A stretch of 64,000 bases of DNA from Paraspadella gotoi (taxonomy: Eukaryota; Chaetognatha): assembly GCA_051294375.1 (NCBI GenBank), contig CM119270.1:2909213-2973212 (forward strand), read 5' to 3'. Below the pieces are notes generated by a model. The model searched no databases and had not been told where the DNA came from. It saw only the letters and a list, made by a program, of their open reading frames with translations. Position numbers and translations under genes: made by a program. Positions 1 to 11,406 of the stretch are shown here, piece by piece. Position 1 is the first letter of the stretch; every line of letters starts with the position of its first letter.

Positions 1-400
1 TTCTTTCCTTAATGAACTAGAGGCGGAACATTTTTTATCCACTTCGTCTTTTCTCGTTTCTCGACCGCATTTCCAGTTCTCACCTTTCCATTTACCACAT
101 TTCCAATTTCCAATTTTCACATTTCCAGTTTCCACTTTTAAAATTTGTTTCCAATTTATCTTTTCCACATTTTCAGTATACACTAATTCAGTTTCCAGTT
201 TTCCAATTTCTATAATACACTTTGCACATCTATCATTATGATTATACAAATTTAAATAATATAACCTTTCTTTCTCTTTGATCCACTTCCTACCTCCACT
301 TTACGTTCATCTCTCTCTCTCTCTCTCTACCACATTTAAAAAATCAAAATAGGCATATTCTTGAGCCAATAACATGCGTTTACCCAGTCAAAAATGGCCG
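1..400. repeat. degenerate TTTCCA-rich tract
   Basis: Positions about 60-210 repeat short units of the TTTCCAATTTCCAC type with many changes, followed by AT-rich DNA and a short (CT)n run near 310-328. No coding potential was seen. Confidence 0.5.
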
Positions 401-479
401 AGACCTGCAACGTCGAATTGCATAATAGAAAACATAAAAAAATCTAAAGAATCAATCAGCACCTGGAAAAGATAAAGTA

Positions 480-2142
480 ACGCCAATGATGCTGAAAAGT
501 CTACCCCTGGTGGGCATTATACTGCTCGTTGAAATAATGAAAGAAGTGTTTACTCACAGGAGTTTTCCCAAAAAGCATGGAAGCACTCCAACCTCAGAAT
601 GCTTTCAAAGCCGGGAAAAAACCCAACAGAGGCCAAGAGCTACCGTCCTATCAGCCTAATTTCTGTTCCTGGAAAATTACTAGAGAGAGTAATTAAGGCA
701 AACCCTTGTTGAAGAGATAAAAAAACTTAATTGCCATGAGTCCACTTCAGTCTGCCATATATAAAAGGGAGGTCGGCTCAGAAAACGTTTCTTAGACTTG
801 TTGAAGACATAAATTCTGGATTTAGGAAAAGAATGTGTACAGTAGCCGTTGCTTTAGATTTTTCTGTTTGCTTTCAACTCCATGTGGGAGTGACGGTCTA
901 ATTTATAAAATGTCTAAGGCTGGATTTTCTGAAGATCTTTTAAGAATTATTCACTCTTACTTAAAAGATAGAGAAATGAATGTAATTGAAGGAGATGTCA
1001 GGTCAAAAAAGGTCATTCTACAAAAAGGAGCACCACAAGTGGAATTCTCAGCCCAAACTTGTTCACATTATATGTAGAGGACCTCCCCACAGAACACGGA
1101 GACATCACTAAGGGGGCCAAGTATGCTGACGACACTTCCATATGGGCTCAAGGTAAAAGTTTAAACGATGCAAAAATTAAGCTCCAACCAAGTACTCAAC
1201 AGAATTGTCCAATGGTGTGAAACCTGGCAGCTTTCAGTTATCCCCAGGCAAATCTGTAGCAACCATCTTCAGTAGGTGCCCAAGGCATCAAGAATGAAAA
1301 TATGCAACTCTTTCTTGGAAATGATGAAGTAGTAATAAACAAAGAATTTAAAACTGCTGGGCATGGGTTCTTGATGAGAAACTGATTTGGAAAAAATTTA
1401 TTAATTCAACTAGTTGATAAGGCTAAATCCAAAATCTTAGCCATAAATAAACTCGCAAAAACTTCAAGAGGAAACAATTTCAAATCAGTACTTCAAACCT
1501 ATAACAGTCCGTCCTTTCCATATTTGAATACTCAAGTGTGATCTGGGTCACTATGTCAGATTACCAATGGGAAAAAATTGAAAAAGTCCATCTGCGAGCT
1601 TTGAGAACATTCTAAATCTCCCTCCACACACCTCAGCCAACTTAGTATATGATGCAGCAGGCGAGAGTCAACTAAAATTCAAGAATAATATCTTAGAGCA
1701 AAAAGAAGAATAAAAGCCATTGTTAAAAAAATAACTCTCTTTTTCCCACTGTAATTCAAGAGATCGAAGAAGAAAAATCAAAATGCCATCAATCGCCGCT
1801 CACTCTATGCTACAAAGAAGATAAAGACGAGACGTCTCAATGTTATCTCAAATTCTTTGGTTTTTCTTGTAACAGACATGAAAACCGTTCTTAATCCGAA
1901 CATTGTGTGTATTGATTTATTATTTCGTTTTCATACTCTAATGAAAACTAACTATTTTCATTTTATGATAATTTTATAGCTTGTGGAGTCTGTTGTGGAA
2001 ATCTTGTTTTCCAAAATGTGTTTACAGTACCGTTACTTCTTTTACATTAACCTTTAACATTTTAACATTGAACAACGACGAAAAGGTCGTATAAGGCCGC
2101 GGACTGTGTGCCCATGACCGTATCCGTGTATTCATTCATTCA

Positions 2143-2150
<8 letters not shown>
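480..2150 (+). mobile_element. decayed non-LTR retrotransposon (reverse transcriptase remnant)
   Basis: Pieces of one reverse transcriptase can be read in several frames. An SYRPISL block lies at 638-658, followed by a kLLERVI-type stretch. A frame at about 835-1065 reads the finger/palm region (GLIYKMSKAGF, then a GAPQ segment that leads into ILSPNLF in another frame). The polymerase signature YADD is at 1122-1133. Frames are broken repeatedly by indels and stops, so no product is expected. The copy ends at 2129-2149 in a short ATTC repeat, the kind of short tandem tail common in CR1/Jockey-like non-LTR elements. The 5' endonuclease region was not recognised, consistent with 5' truncation. 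Clade assignment beyond CR1/Jockey-like is inference. Confidence 0.85.
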
Positions 2151-2221
<71 letters not shown>

Positions 2222-2262
2222 ACACTCTCTCTCTCTCCCTCTCTCTCTCTCTCTTTCCAATT
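2129..2262. repeat. (ATTC)n tail followed by (CT)n
   Basis: About five ATTC units close the retrotransposon and pass directly into roughly 100 bp of nearly pure CT dinucleotide repeat. An element tail may have seeded the microsatellite. Confidence 0.85.
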
Positions 2263-2990
2263 CTTTTAATCCAGATTCGAAAAAAAAAGTGCAAAACGTT
2301 TTTTGTTTCCCTTAATTTCAAGCGATTAGTTTTTTTTCTAATGTTTTTTTTTCTAGTTAAATAGCACATTTTTTTTCTGTTTCGTTTCGCCATTTTTTTC
2401 TGCTTCACTTTTTCCCGTTTTCAATTTTTTCGTGTGATGAATTATTTTTTCTCTCCTCATCACGAGTTAATGATGTTCAAATTAGAAAATTTCGCGCAAA
2501 GAAAATCAAATAATATCTCACTCGTCTTCAGCGATTCACTCCTTATTTCTTTCTTCTCCATTTTTTTCACCACAATGCGGCAACTTTACAGCAAATAGTC
2601 TATTTTTAAACTTGCGGCAACTTCCCGCTCAAAAGTCTCGTTGGCTGAAAGTCGTTGGAGTGAAACGAATCACAGAGTCACGGGTTATGACCAACGAATA
2701 TTTTCTTGCAGCAACTGGGACAAATGAGAATCGGAGAGGAAGAGCAGATGGTTGAGCAAAGAGGATGAGCACGCAGGATGAGCACGCAGGATGGGAACGT
2801 AGAGAATCACTTCTTCTCTTTCATCATTACTTCTCTTTTCTCATTCCCACTCTCTTTTTTCTTTCATCTTTTTCTCTTTATCATTACTACAAATTTATCA
2901 TTATTTTTCTTTCCTCATCACTTCCTCTCTTTCCCTCATTACTTCTCTATCCCNNNNNNNNNNNNNNNNNNNNNNNNNTTTTATCACATT
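2263..2990. other. AT-rich non-coding DNA
   Basis: T-rich and A-rich homopolymer runs, a near-duplicate 13-bp unit (gatgagcacgcag) at about 2763-2790, a CTTT-rich stretch and a 25-N gap at 2954-2978. No gene was seen. Confidence 0.5.
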
Positions 2991-2994
2991 TCTT

Positions 2995-3132
<138 letters not shown>

Positions 3133-3158
3133 TCTCTTCTCCCCGCATTTTTTGTGGT

Positions 3159-3330
3159 CAGAATTTCACGCTTGAATTCACTTCGCACGCGAATTTCGCT
3201 TCGACGCTCGCGCGGTCATGTGTGAATTACGGTGCGCGCGGCCGTGGTAGACGGACGTGGGGCAGGGGTAGAGGTAAAGGGATACGGGGTAAAGAAGGGA
3301 TGGGCTTAGGGTCAAAAAAGGGTCAGAAGT
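3159..3330. repeat. direct repeat, copy 1 (171 bp)
   Basis: A CpG-rich block starting cagaatttcacgcttg and ending gggtcagaagt. It recurs almost exactly at 4810-4984. The differences are mainly in homopolymer G or A length. Confidence 0.9.
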
Positions 3331-3889
3331 AGACCTTGCCATATATGAAAAGTTTTGAAATCAAAAAACGAGTATTGTGTAAAAGGTGCCCATACATCAT
3401 ATGAATTTTTTGAACATTTTTTTTCAAAAAAAATTTACAGTAAATGCTGCCAACTTTGAAAAAAAATGAAAAAAAATGGTAAAAAATGGACTTTTTGCTA
3501 AATATCTTTAAAAGCTTTATTGCTAGAGGGACGAAACCCAAACTATCTGTAGAGTGGAAAAATTGACTATGTTACATACCTCGTATTATTAAATTAAGTT
3601 AGTTTTTTACTAAGGAAAATTTTTTTAAAACTATTGTTTTGGTCAATTTTTTGATAAAAATTTTTGAAAAATTATATTTTTAACAATGTTTGTGAAATAT
3701 TTTGTAAAAAAAATTATGGCGAATTGAATAAAGAAATAATTGCCTTTGTTTTGCTGAAAGAATTTTTAAAAAAGGATTATCAGTTAAAAAGTTATAATTT
3801 TTTTAAATTTTAAAAAAATCACTTTTCTTAATAATTATTTTTATTTAATAGGTTTGAACTAGGCTAAAGGGAAAAAAGGGAATGCACTT
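3331..3889. other. very AT-rich non-coding DNA
   Basis: Long A and T runs with no coding frame and no recognised element. It lies between the first direct repeat and the inverted-arm element. Confidence 0.5.
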
Positions 3890-4812
3890 TTTTCAGAGTA
3901 AATAAAAAAATAGTAAATTCTGATTTGACAATAGGTAACTTTAATATTTTGTCTCACCAGGTCATTAAAGATTTTGTTTAAATTTTTATTATTTTATAAT
4001 GGAATTATGACTTTTTAAATAAGGTAGTTTTTTAATTTTTTTCTATATAAAAGAAAAAGAAAAAATTGACAAAAGCGATTAAAATATTAAAAATTGATAA
4101 AATGAGACAAAAAGAGTAAATTAATGAAAGTTAAATAACTGAGAAAAGAGTTGCTTGCTGCTTGCCAGTCGAGAAAAAAAAAGGTATAGTGCCAAAGAAA
4201 GAAAACTAGTTATTCTATTTTTTTGTTATCTATTCATGATTTATAGTTAATAATTAAGTCTATTGTAAATAGTCGATTTAGTTTTGAAATATTATTTTTA
4301 ATTCATCTTTGATTTTTATTCATTTCATATCTTTTATAGTTGATGAATTTATCAACAAGTTGGATCTATTCTTAAATTTATCAAGCAAGCTTAATATATT
4401 TTTCCAAATCTTTTACAACTTTTGATTAAGCAATATATTTAACACAAATTATAATTCAACTTCAGTTCTGGAGAACTAGCTTGACAAAGGTAATTTATGA
4501 AAAAAATAGAATAACTAGTTTTCTTTCTTTGGCACTCTAGATGATGACTTTTTTTTTTCTCGATCGTAAACAGCAAGCAACTCTTCTCTCAGATGCTTTT
4601 TTTGTCTCATTTTATCAATTTTTAATCATTTAATCGCTTTTGTTAATTTTTCTTTTTCTTTTATATAGAAAAAAAATTTTAAAAACCTACCTTATTTAAA
4701 ACCCATAATTCCATTATAAAATGATAAAAAGTTAAAAAAACTTTAATGACCTAGTGAGACAAAATATTAAAGTTACCCATTGTCAAATAAGAATTTACTA
4801 TTTTCTTTTCAG
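3890..4812. mobile_element. foldback / long-TIR non-autonomous DNA element
   Basis: The left arm (about 3890-4224) and right arm (about 4500-4812) are inverted copies of one another. Shared blocks include aatagtaaattct, taactttaatattttgtctc, gagttgcttgctg and aactagttttctttctttgg read in opposite orientations. A loop of about 275 bp (4225-4499) separates them and holds no open frame. Long arms with a non-coding centre fit a MITE or foldback transposon mobilised in trans. No short target-site duplication could be fixed. Confidence 0.75.
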
Positions 4813-4984
4813 AATTTCACGCTTGAATTCACTTCGCACGCGAATTTCGCTTCGACGCTCGCGCGGTCATGTGTGAATTACGGTGCGCGCGGCCGTGGTA
4901 GACGGACGTGGGGCAGGGGGTAAGAGGTAAAGGGATACGGGGTAAAGAAGGGATGGGCTTAGGGTCAAAAAAGGGGTCAGAAGT
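4810..4984. repeat. direct repeat, copy 2 (175 bp)
   Basis: Second copy of the block at 3159-3330, abutting the right arm of the inverted-arm element. It has extra G and A bases in homopolymers. Beyond 4984 the sequence is unrelated to that beyond 3330. Confidence 0.9.
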
Positions 4985-5398
4985 GCTTGTTAGGAGTTAT
5001 AAAATTCAAAAGCAAGCTAAAACTTTGGCACAACAATGACAAGACGAACAAGCTCTTCGCTCTTATTTTAGAGGCTATCGGATTGCCCAGTGATTGATTG
5101 ATTGGTTTGATCACCGATCACGGCGGCGCTGAGGCGGCGGCACTGAGGCGGCGGCGGCGGCGGCGGCGACGGCTGCGATTCCTCAATTTCATGTACGTAG
5201 AGATAATTCATTTCCTTCTCGTTTTTCTTCTGTCCCCGAGATAAAAAAAAAAATACGCCCTCTATCGAAACGAATTCGAAATCTTTGGTTTTGTTTTCGG
5301 CGAAAAAAAAAAGGAAAAGGGAAGACGAGACTGAGAGGCGAAATACAGGACCCGTACAATTCGGATTTTCTTTTTCTGTCTTTTCTTTTCTTTTCTTT
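4985..5398. other. non-coding, with (GGC)n
   Basis: A short GGC trinucleotide run lies at about 5121-5170, followed by A-rich and TTTTC-rich sequence up to the gap. No convincing exon was seen. Confidence 0.5.
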
Positions 5399-6183
5399 NN
5401 NNNNNNNNNNNNNNNNNNNNNNNNNNNNNNNNNNNNNNNNNNNNNNNNNNNNNNNNNNNNNNNNNNNNNNNNNNNNNNNNNNNNNNNNNNNNNNNNNNNN
5501 NNNNNNNNNNNNNNNNNNNNNNNNNNNNNNNNNNNNNNNNNNNNNNNNNNNNNNNNNNNNNNNNNNNNNNNNNNNNNNNNNNNNNNNNNNNNNNNNNNNN
5601 NNNNNNNNNNNNNNNNNNNNNNNNNNNNNNNNNNNNNNNNNNNNNNNNNNNNNNNNNNNNNNNNNNNNNNNNNNNNNNNNNNNNNNNNNNNNNNNNNNNN
5701 NNNNNNNNNNNNNNNNNNNNNNNNNNNNNNNNNNNNNNNNNNNNNNNNNNNNNNNNNNNNNNNNNNNNNNNNNNNNNNNNNNNNNNNNNNNNNNNNNNNN
5801 NNNNNNNNNNNNNNNNNNNNNNNNNNNNNNNNNNNNNNNNNNNNNNNNNNNNNNNNNNNNNNNNNNNNNNNNNNNNNNNNNNNNNNNNNNNNNNNNNNNN
5901 NNNNNNNNNNNNNNNNNNNNNNNNNNNNNNNNNNNNNNNNNNNNNNNNNNNNNNNNNNNNNNNNNNNNNNNNNNNNNNNNNNNNNNNNNNNNNNNNNNNN
6001 NNNNNNNNNNNNNNNNNNNNNNNNNNNNNNNNNNNNNNNNNNNNNNNNNNNNNNNNNNNNNNNNNNNNNNNNNNNNNNNNNNNNNNNNNNNNNNNNNNNN
6101 NNNNNNNNNNNNNNNNNNNNNNNNNNNNNNNNNNNNNNNNNNNNNNNNNNNNNNNNNNNNNNNNNNNNNNNNNNNNNNNNNNN
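5399..6183. other. assembly gap (785 N)
   Basis: Run of N flanked on both sides by CTTTT-type repeat (about 5365-5398 and 6184-6262), so the missing sequence is probably the same microsatellite. Confidence 0.95.
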
Positions 6184-6262
6184 TTTTTCTTTTCTTTCTT
6201 TTCTTTTCTGTTCTTTTCTTTTCTTTTCTGTTCTTTCTTTCTTTTCTCTTCTTTTCTTTTCG

Positions 6263-6658
6263 GATGTCTAAGAGAATATGGAAATTATTTAATACTATTC
6301 AAAAAAGTCGAAATTATACTGAGTTATCCTTGTCTTTTACTTCTTCGGTAAAAATATCTTTGAGGCAACGAAACCTTTTTCACTCTCAAGTTTTACTTCC
6401 CATTTTAGCCATTTTTGTGTTGCAAACGCTTTTTTAAGTATTAAATTAATGGTCTTGATTATGATAATATTACAGAGAAAACAAAGTCTACAGTTACAAA
6501 CAACGATTTGTATTAACATTAATTACACCATGGATAACAATACAAAAAAATTGCTTTTTCCCAAACGTCCATTTTTTCTTCGTGTAACTTTTATATGCTA
6601 AGAGTTCATTTACTCGTTTGACTTCAGTAAATTAAAATAAGAATTTAAAAAAAAAAAA
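6263..6658. other. AT-rich non-coding DNA
   Basis: No gene, structured RNA or element recognised. It ends in a poly-A stretch at the next gap. Confidence 0.5.
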
Positions 6659-6930
6659 NNNNNNNNNNNNNNNNNNNNNNNNNNNNNNNNNNNNNNNNNN
6701 NNNNNNNNNNNNNNNNNNNNNNNNNNNNNNNNNNNNNNNNNNNNNNNNNNNNNNNNNNNNNNNNNNNNNNNNNNNNNNNNNNNNNNNNNNNNNNNNNNNN
6801 NNNNNNNNNNNNNNNNNNNNNNNNNNNNNNNNNNNNNNNNNNNNNNNNNNNNNNNNNNNNNNNNNNNNNNNNNNNNNNNNNNNNNNNNNNNNNNNNNNNN
6901 NNNNNNGGAGGAGGAGGAGGAAGAGGAGGG
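6659..6930. other. assembly gap (248 N) and GGA repeat
   Basis: N at 6659-6906, followed by a short GAG/GGA repeat to about 6930. Confidence 0.9.
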
Positions 6931-7074
6931 GGAAACGTTTAAAGGTAATGTGCGGAGGGGACGAAAGAGATAATGGAGACTAAAAATAATGGAAATGTTC
7001 ATTGAACGACGTAAAAAGAAGGAAAAGAGAAAAGGGAAGGAAGTTTAGAAATCAGTGAAGACTTTGGATACGAA

Positions 7075-7577
7075 ATTGGATATAATTGGATGAGATGATT
7101 AATTAATTTTACACGTTAATCAATTATCGAGAATGTTGTTAATGAGACAATCAATCGATCGATACATCGAAGAATATTTTCATTTTCATTTCGCTCCACA
7201 TTTGAAATCGGCAATCCATTGTCGATCAATTATTCCTTTGCTGTGGAAATGGAATAGCAATCAATCAATGATTTAAAGTGAAAAAAAAAGATTAACCAGG
7301 TCCAATTACCTCCGTCCACTCTTTCAATTGCAATCATTTAAAATGTAATCAATCAATCAACCAATCAATTCCCTTTTTTTTCCTTTCGCCTTCTTCCAAT
7401 CACTCTCTCTCACTTTTTCCTAACTAAAAAAAAAACTGAGAAAAAGAAGCGAAAGAGGATTTCACTTTTACGTCGGCCATATTCTTTATTCCCAGGGAGT
7501 CGGTCCCGAGGGGTGACCGCCTCCCTTTATTCTCTTTGGGAGTCTCTCCCCTTACGACCTTCCTTCTCCTCTCTTCC
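7075..7577. repeat. local duplication, copy 1
   Basis: Matches 7941-8590 in order and orientation. Shared blocks include gatcgatac, cattttcatttcg, caattgcaatcatttaaaat, actgagaaaaa and ccttacgac. This copy is shorter, with many small deletions, and ends at a 25-N gap. Confidence 0.8.
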
Positions 7578-7940
7578 NNNNNNNNNNNNNNNNNNNNNNN
7601 NNAAATAATTTAGTCATGGCTCTTTGTGCTTGGAAAATGACATATCTATTGATATATTCTGAAAGACAGTCACTAGCTGATTTCGCAACGACAGTTCTCA
7701 CTGTTCAGTAAAAAAAAATAATTTTTTAATACTAAAAATAAAATAAAAAAAAATAAAACTAACAAAGCGGGAGAGAAGTGAAAATAAATGCTGTTGTAAA
7801 GAAAAAAGGATAGAAAATTTTTTTTTTGTAGTAAAAAATGGCCAGCTGGTTGTAAGAGGGGAATAAACGAGCGTGGTGAGCTTTCTACTGATCTAGAAAT
7901 CTAGTCAGTTTTTTGAAGTTTTGAATAAGACTCTTTAGTC
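7578..7940. other. 25-N gap and non-coding DNA
   Basis: N at 7578-7602, then AT-rich sequence with no recognised feature. Confidence 0.6.
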
Positions 7941-8590
7941 GACAAATTGGATTAGAATATAAAGAATTCCATCTTTTAATTGATTAGACACAATCATTGT
8001 TATATTATGTTTTTACGTACGTTTTTAATCAATTTGTATTGCGAGATGTTAGTTATGAGGACAATCTCACATTCCGATCGATACTTCGAAGAATTATTTC
8101 ATTTTCATTTCGATCCACTATTTGAAAATCGGCATATAATCATCTGTTTTCGATCAATTATTTTCTTTGCTGTGGTATTTTATTGGGAAAATGGAATAGA
8201 TATCAATCAATGATTTAACGTGAAAAAAAAAAAAGATTTAACCAGGACTCGTATTATCCAGTACCTCCGTCATCTCTTTCAATTGCAATCATTTAAAATG
8301 TTTAATCAATCAATTCAACCAATCAAATCCCTTTTTTTTTTTTTCCCTTTTGCCTATCTATCCATCCACTCTCTCTCCTTTTCACCTAACTAAAAAAAAC
8401 TGAGAAAAAAGAAGCGACTAAGAGGATTTTCACTTTTACTCTCGTCGCCATTATTCTTTATTCCCAGGGGTCGTTTGGTCCCGAGGCGTGTGACCGCCCT
8501 CCTTAATTCTCTTTGGGAGTCTTCCCCTTACGACTTCCTTTCTCCTTCTTCCTCCCTTTCTTCTCCTTTCTTCCTCTCTGTTCTCTCTTT
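7941..8590. repeat. local duplication, copy 2
   Basis: Longer counterpart of 7075-7577. An open frame of 77 codons at 7980-8213 is not preserved in the other copy and is not considered coding. Confidence 0.8.
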
Positions 8591-9000
8591 ACTCTCTTTA
8601 TTCTCCTCTCTTTTACTCTTTCTTCTTCTCTACATCCTACCTTTCTTCTCTCCCTTTCTCCCTTTTTCTCCTCTCTTTCCTCCTTTCTTCTCCTTTTTTC
8701 CCTTCCTCTTGTTCCTCTTTACCTCTCTTTATTCTCCTCTCATTTATCCCTTTCTTCTTCTCTCATCTACCTTTCTTCTCTCCCTTTCTCCCTCTTTTTC
8801 TTTCTCTCTTCTCCTTTCTTCTCCTTTCCTATCCTCCTCTTGTTCTCCTCTTTACCTCTCTTATCTCCTCCCTTTCTCCCTTTCTTCTTCTCTCATCCTA
8901 CCTTTCTTCTCCTCCCTTTCTCCCTTTCTTCTCCTCTCTTCCTCCCTTTCTTCTCCTTTCTTCCTCCCTCTTGTTCTCCTTCCTCTCGTTCCTCCCTCCC
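8530..9000. repeat. polypyrimidine minisatellite
   Basis: About 470 bp of C and T only, built from variable units of the type ccctttcttctcctctctt. It yields spurious Leu/Ser/Phe-rich frames. Confidence 0.9.
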
Positions 9001-9130
9001 GCGAGATTTTCTGAGATTCTCCTGAAACGAGCGAAATCGTTGGAGAGAAAACGAGGTGGCTTCGACTACGAGGTTGAGAAAAGGGTAACGGGCAGCATTC
9101 CGATCTTGAAGCGTTTATCACACTCGTAAC
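9001..9130. other. non-coding spacer
   Basis: Mixed sequence between the pyrimidine tract and the short inverted-repeat element. Nothing recognised. Confidence 0.4.
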
Positions 9131-9461
9131 GGCGCTATATTCCGTGGGCGCTCCATTGCTGTTCTTAATCTGTGTCTTAATTTAAATTCAAATTTTTATG
9201 CGTAATCTCCTACAAAATAATTATCTCAATTCTGAAACCAAATCCTTTAATCTTTTAATCCAATACTTTTAATTCTAACTTAATCTCTAACTTGAATTGC
9301 TAAACTTCAACCATAATCCTTAACATTATCCCCTAATTCTAAACCTTATTCTCTATCCTAACCTCTAACCTAAATTTCACCCCAATCCCTAACCTAATTT
9401 TTAAATTTGAAAATATTTCTTAATTTAAGCTGAAATTGAGCGCTTACGGAAAATACGGCCC
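9131..9461. mobile_element. TAACCT-MITE, copy 1
   Basis: The left end reads ctatattccgtgggcgctcc. The right end, read on the other strand, gives gtattttccgtaagcgctca, an imperfect terminal inverted repeat of about 25 bp. The interior is a degenerate array of taacctaa, ccctaat and ctaacct units. The same architecture occurs at 24064, 34289, 41043 and 49507/56699/61887. No open frame. Confidence 0.7.
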
Positions 9462-9995
9462 AGAATATAACACACTTGGGCCAGGCAAAGTACACCATCG
9501 ACTGAATTCCCTCATTCCCTGAAGTTTCAAGAGTAGTGCGTTGATATAACTTTGGGATATTTGGGATTAGCGACATATTTTGAAGGGCCTCGTCTAGGAT
9601 AGTTTTAATGGCGGCAGTTTTTGAAAGCTGTGTTAGATTTAGAAGTCACTCGTAGATAATAGTTTCACTAGCGGCAGATTTTAAGGTTGAAAAGAAATGT
9701 TCCAAGTGGCAACAGATTTCATGTGAGTCGAGTCTTTCCAACATTTTTTTTCCCCTGATTACCTAATTTTGGTTCCTGAAAAGAAGCAACGACGCGACAC
9801 AAATCTGCTGATGTCAGCATCAGTGGTTTTGTCAGATTGTTGTTTCCATTTGCTATTCTAGTCTACGCGAGTTCGTTATTACTTGACATGTAACATTTAA
9901 TTTCTATCTCTATATGTAACCTTGGTCTTTTTTCAAATTTCAATTTTTTTGAAAATTATATTCAATTTTTTTTTTCAATTCGTTTTATCTTGCAC
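9462..9995. other. non-coding DNA
   Basis: The motif 'atggcggcagttttt' at about 9609 recurs in degraded form near 9670. No coding or RNA feature was identified. Confidence 0.4.
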
Positions 9996-10235
9996 TTTTT
10001 CTCTCCGCTTAATCCCTGCTTCTCTCCCTGCTTTATCCCTGCTTTTCTCCCCGCTTTCTCCATACTTCTCTCCCCGCTTTATTCCTACTTTTTCCCCGCT
10101 TTTTTCCTACCTTCACCACCGCTTTATCCCTGTTTTTCTCCCCGCTTTCTCCATACTTCTTTCCCGGGTCTATCCCTACTTTCTCCACCGCTTTATTCAT
10201 GCTTTTTCTCCCCGCTTTTGTCCCAGCTCCCCTCC
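9996..10235. repeat. CCGCTTT minisatellite
   Basis: Imperfect tandem units of roughly 16-20 bp based on ttctccccgctttatccc. Confidence 0.85.
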
Positions 10236-10477
10236 TCCATCTCAACCCCCGCACGACCCGATTTTCCAATTTCGACTCGAATCTTGGAAAAAAAAACTTT
10301 TTCTTTTGTCCGAAAGAAAAAAAAAGTTTTTTCTCGTTTGAAGGTGAAACTGGAATCAAATAAAAAATCACAATAAAGAAACGATTCACGGATTTGGAGA
10401 AAATCAGGAACCGATTTCAGGGTCGCAAATAAGAGACGAGGGGGTGGGGGGGACTCTGTCTCTCTGTCTCTCTCTCC

Positions 10478-10509
<32 letters not shown>

Positions 10510-10611
10510 TCCTCCCCTTCTCCCTCCCAGTGGGGCGCCTTTTCAAGGTTTTTCTTTATTACCGAGCGGCGAGAGAAGAAGGCCCTGGTTGAAAGGGAAG
10601 GGCGACTCTCT
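10236..10611. other. non-coding plus (CT)n
   Basis: A and T homopolymers, then CT-rich repeat at 10455-10535, then a GC-richer segment running into the gap. Confidence 0.5.
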
Positions 10612-10912
10612 NNNNNNNNNNNNNNNNNNNNNNNNNNNNNNNNNNNNNNNNNNNNNNNNNNNNNNNNNNNNNNNNNNNNNNNNNNNNNNNNNNNNNNNNN
10701 NNNNNNNNNNNNNNNNNNNNNNNNNNNNNNNNNNNNNNNNNNNNNNNNNNNNNNNNNNNNNNNNNNNNNNNNNNNNNNNNNNNNNNNNNNNNNNNNNNNN
10801 NNNNNNNNNNNNNNNNNNNNNNNNNNNNNNNNNNNNNNNNNNNNNNNNNNNNNNNNNNNNNNNNNNNNNNNNNNNNNNNNNNNNNNNNNNNNNNNNNNNN
10901 NNNNNNNNNNNN
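10612..10912. other. assembly gap (301 N)
   Basis: Run of N. Confidence 0.95.
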
Positions 10913-11406
10913 ATAGAATTGCAGTAGTTACGTGGAATAGTAAGAGTGAAATAGAAAGATATGGATGGCGGGAAACTTCAAAATATGTCTGGATTTAGCG
11001 CGAAAAATTAGCGAAAACCGTTGGTAGAGGAAGCCTCAACGAGCTTGGCAAATGGGCATCTTGGAAGCTTTGCTGCTTGTCAGGTTGGCAGCTTCGCAGC
11101 TTGGCAGATTGGCAGTGGATTAAGGTTTGAAATTAGTGGATATAGGAGTTAGTTTATGTTGGATCGGGACATGTGTAAAGAAATAAGTACAAAGATGACA
11201 ATAGAAAAAATATTAAAAAAACTATCACCAGTGTTACTACTATTATTCTATTTCATTGCCATCCCCAATGACAAACAATTGAATTTCCGTTTCCTTCAAA
11301 TTAAAGTCGAAGCTTCTTCCGCGAAATCTCAACGGGCGGTCGCCGAGGGCTGCACCCTGGCGGGAGAATTTTATTGGTTGTACGAGAAGACGAATTGGCA
11401 GATGGT
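10913..11406. other. non-coding DNA
   Basis: A small cttggcag/attggcag tandem lies at about 11040-11115. The 11156-11400 stretch is open in one frame but has no splice signals or family resemblance. Confidence 0.4.

Noticed and set aside
7980-8213. 77-codon open frame
   Set aside because: Lies in a duplicated segment, and the other copy (7075-7577) does not keep the frame.
8475-9025. 179- and 170-codon Leu/Phe/Ser-rich membrane-like proteins
   Set aside because: Translation of a polypyrimidine minisatellite. The hydrophobicity is a by-product of T/C-rich codons.
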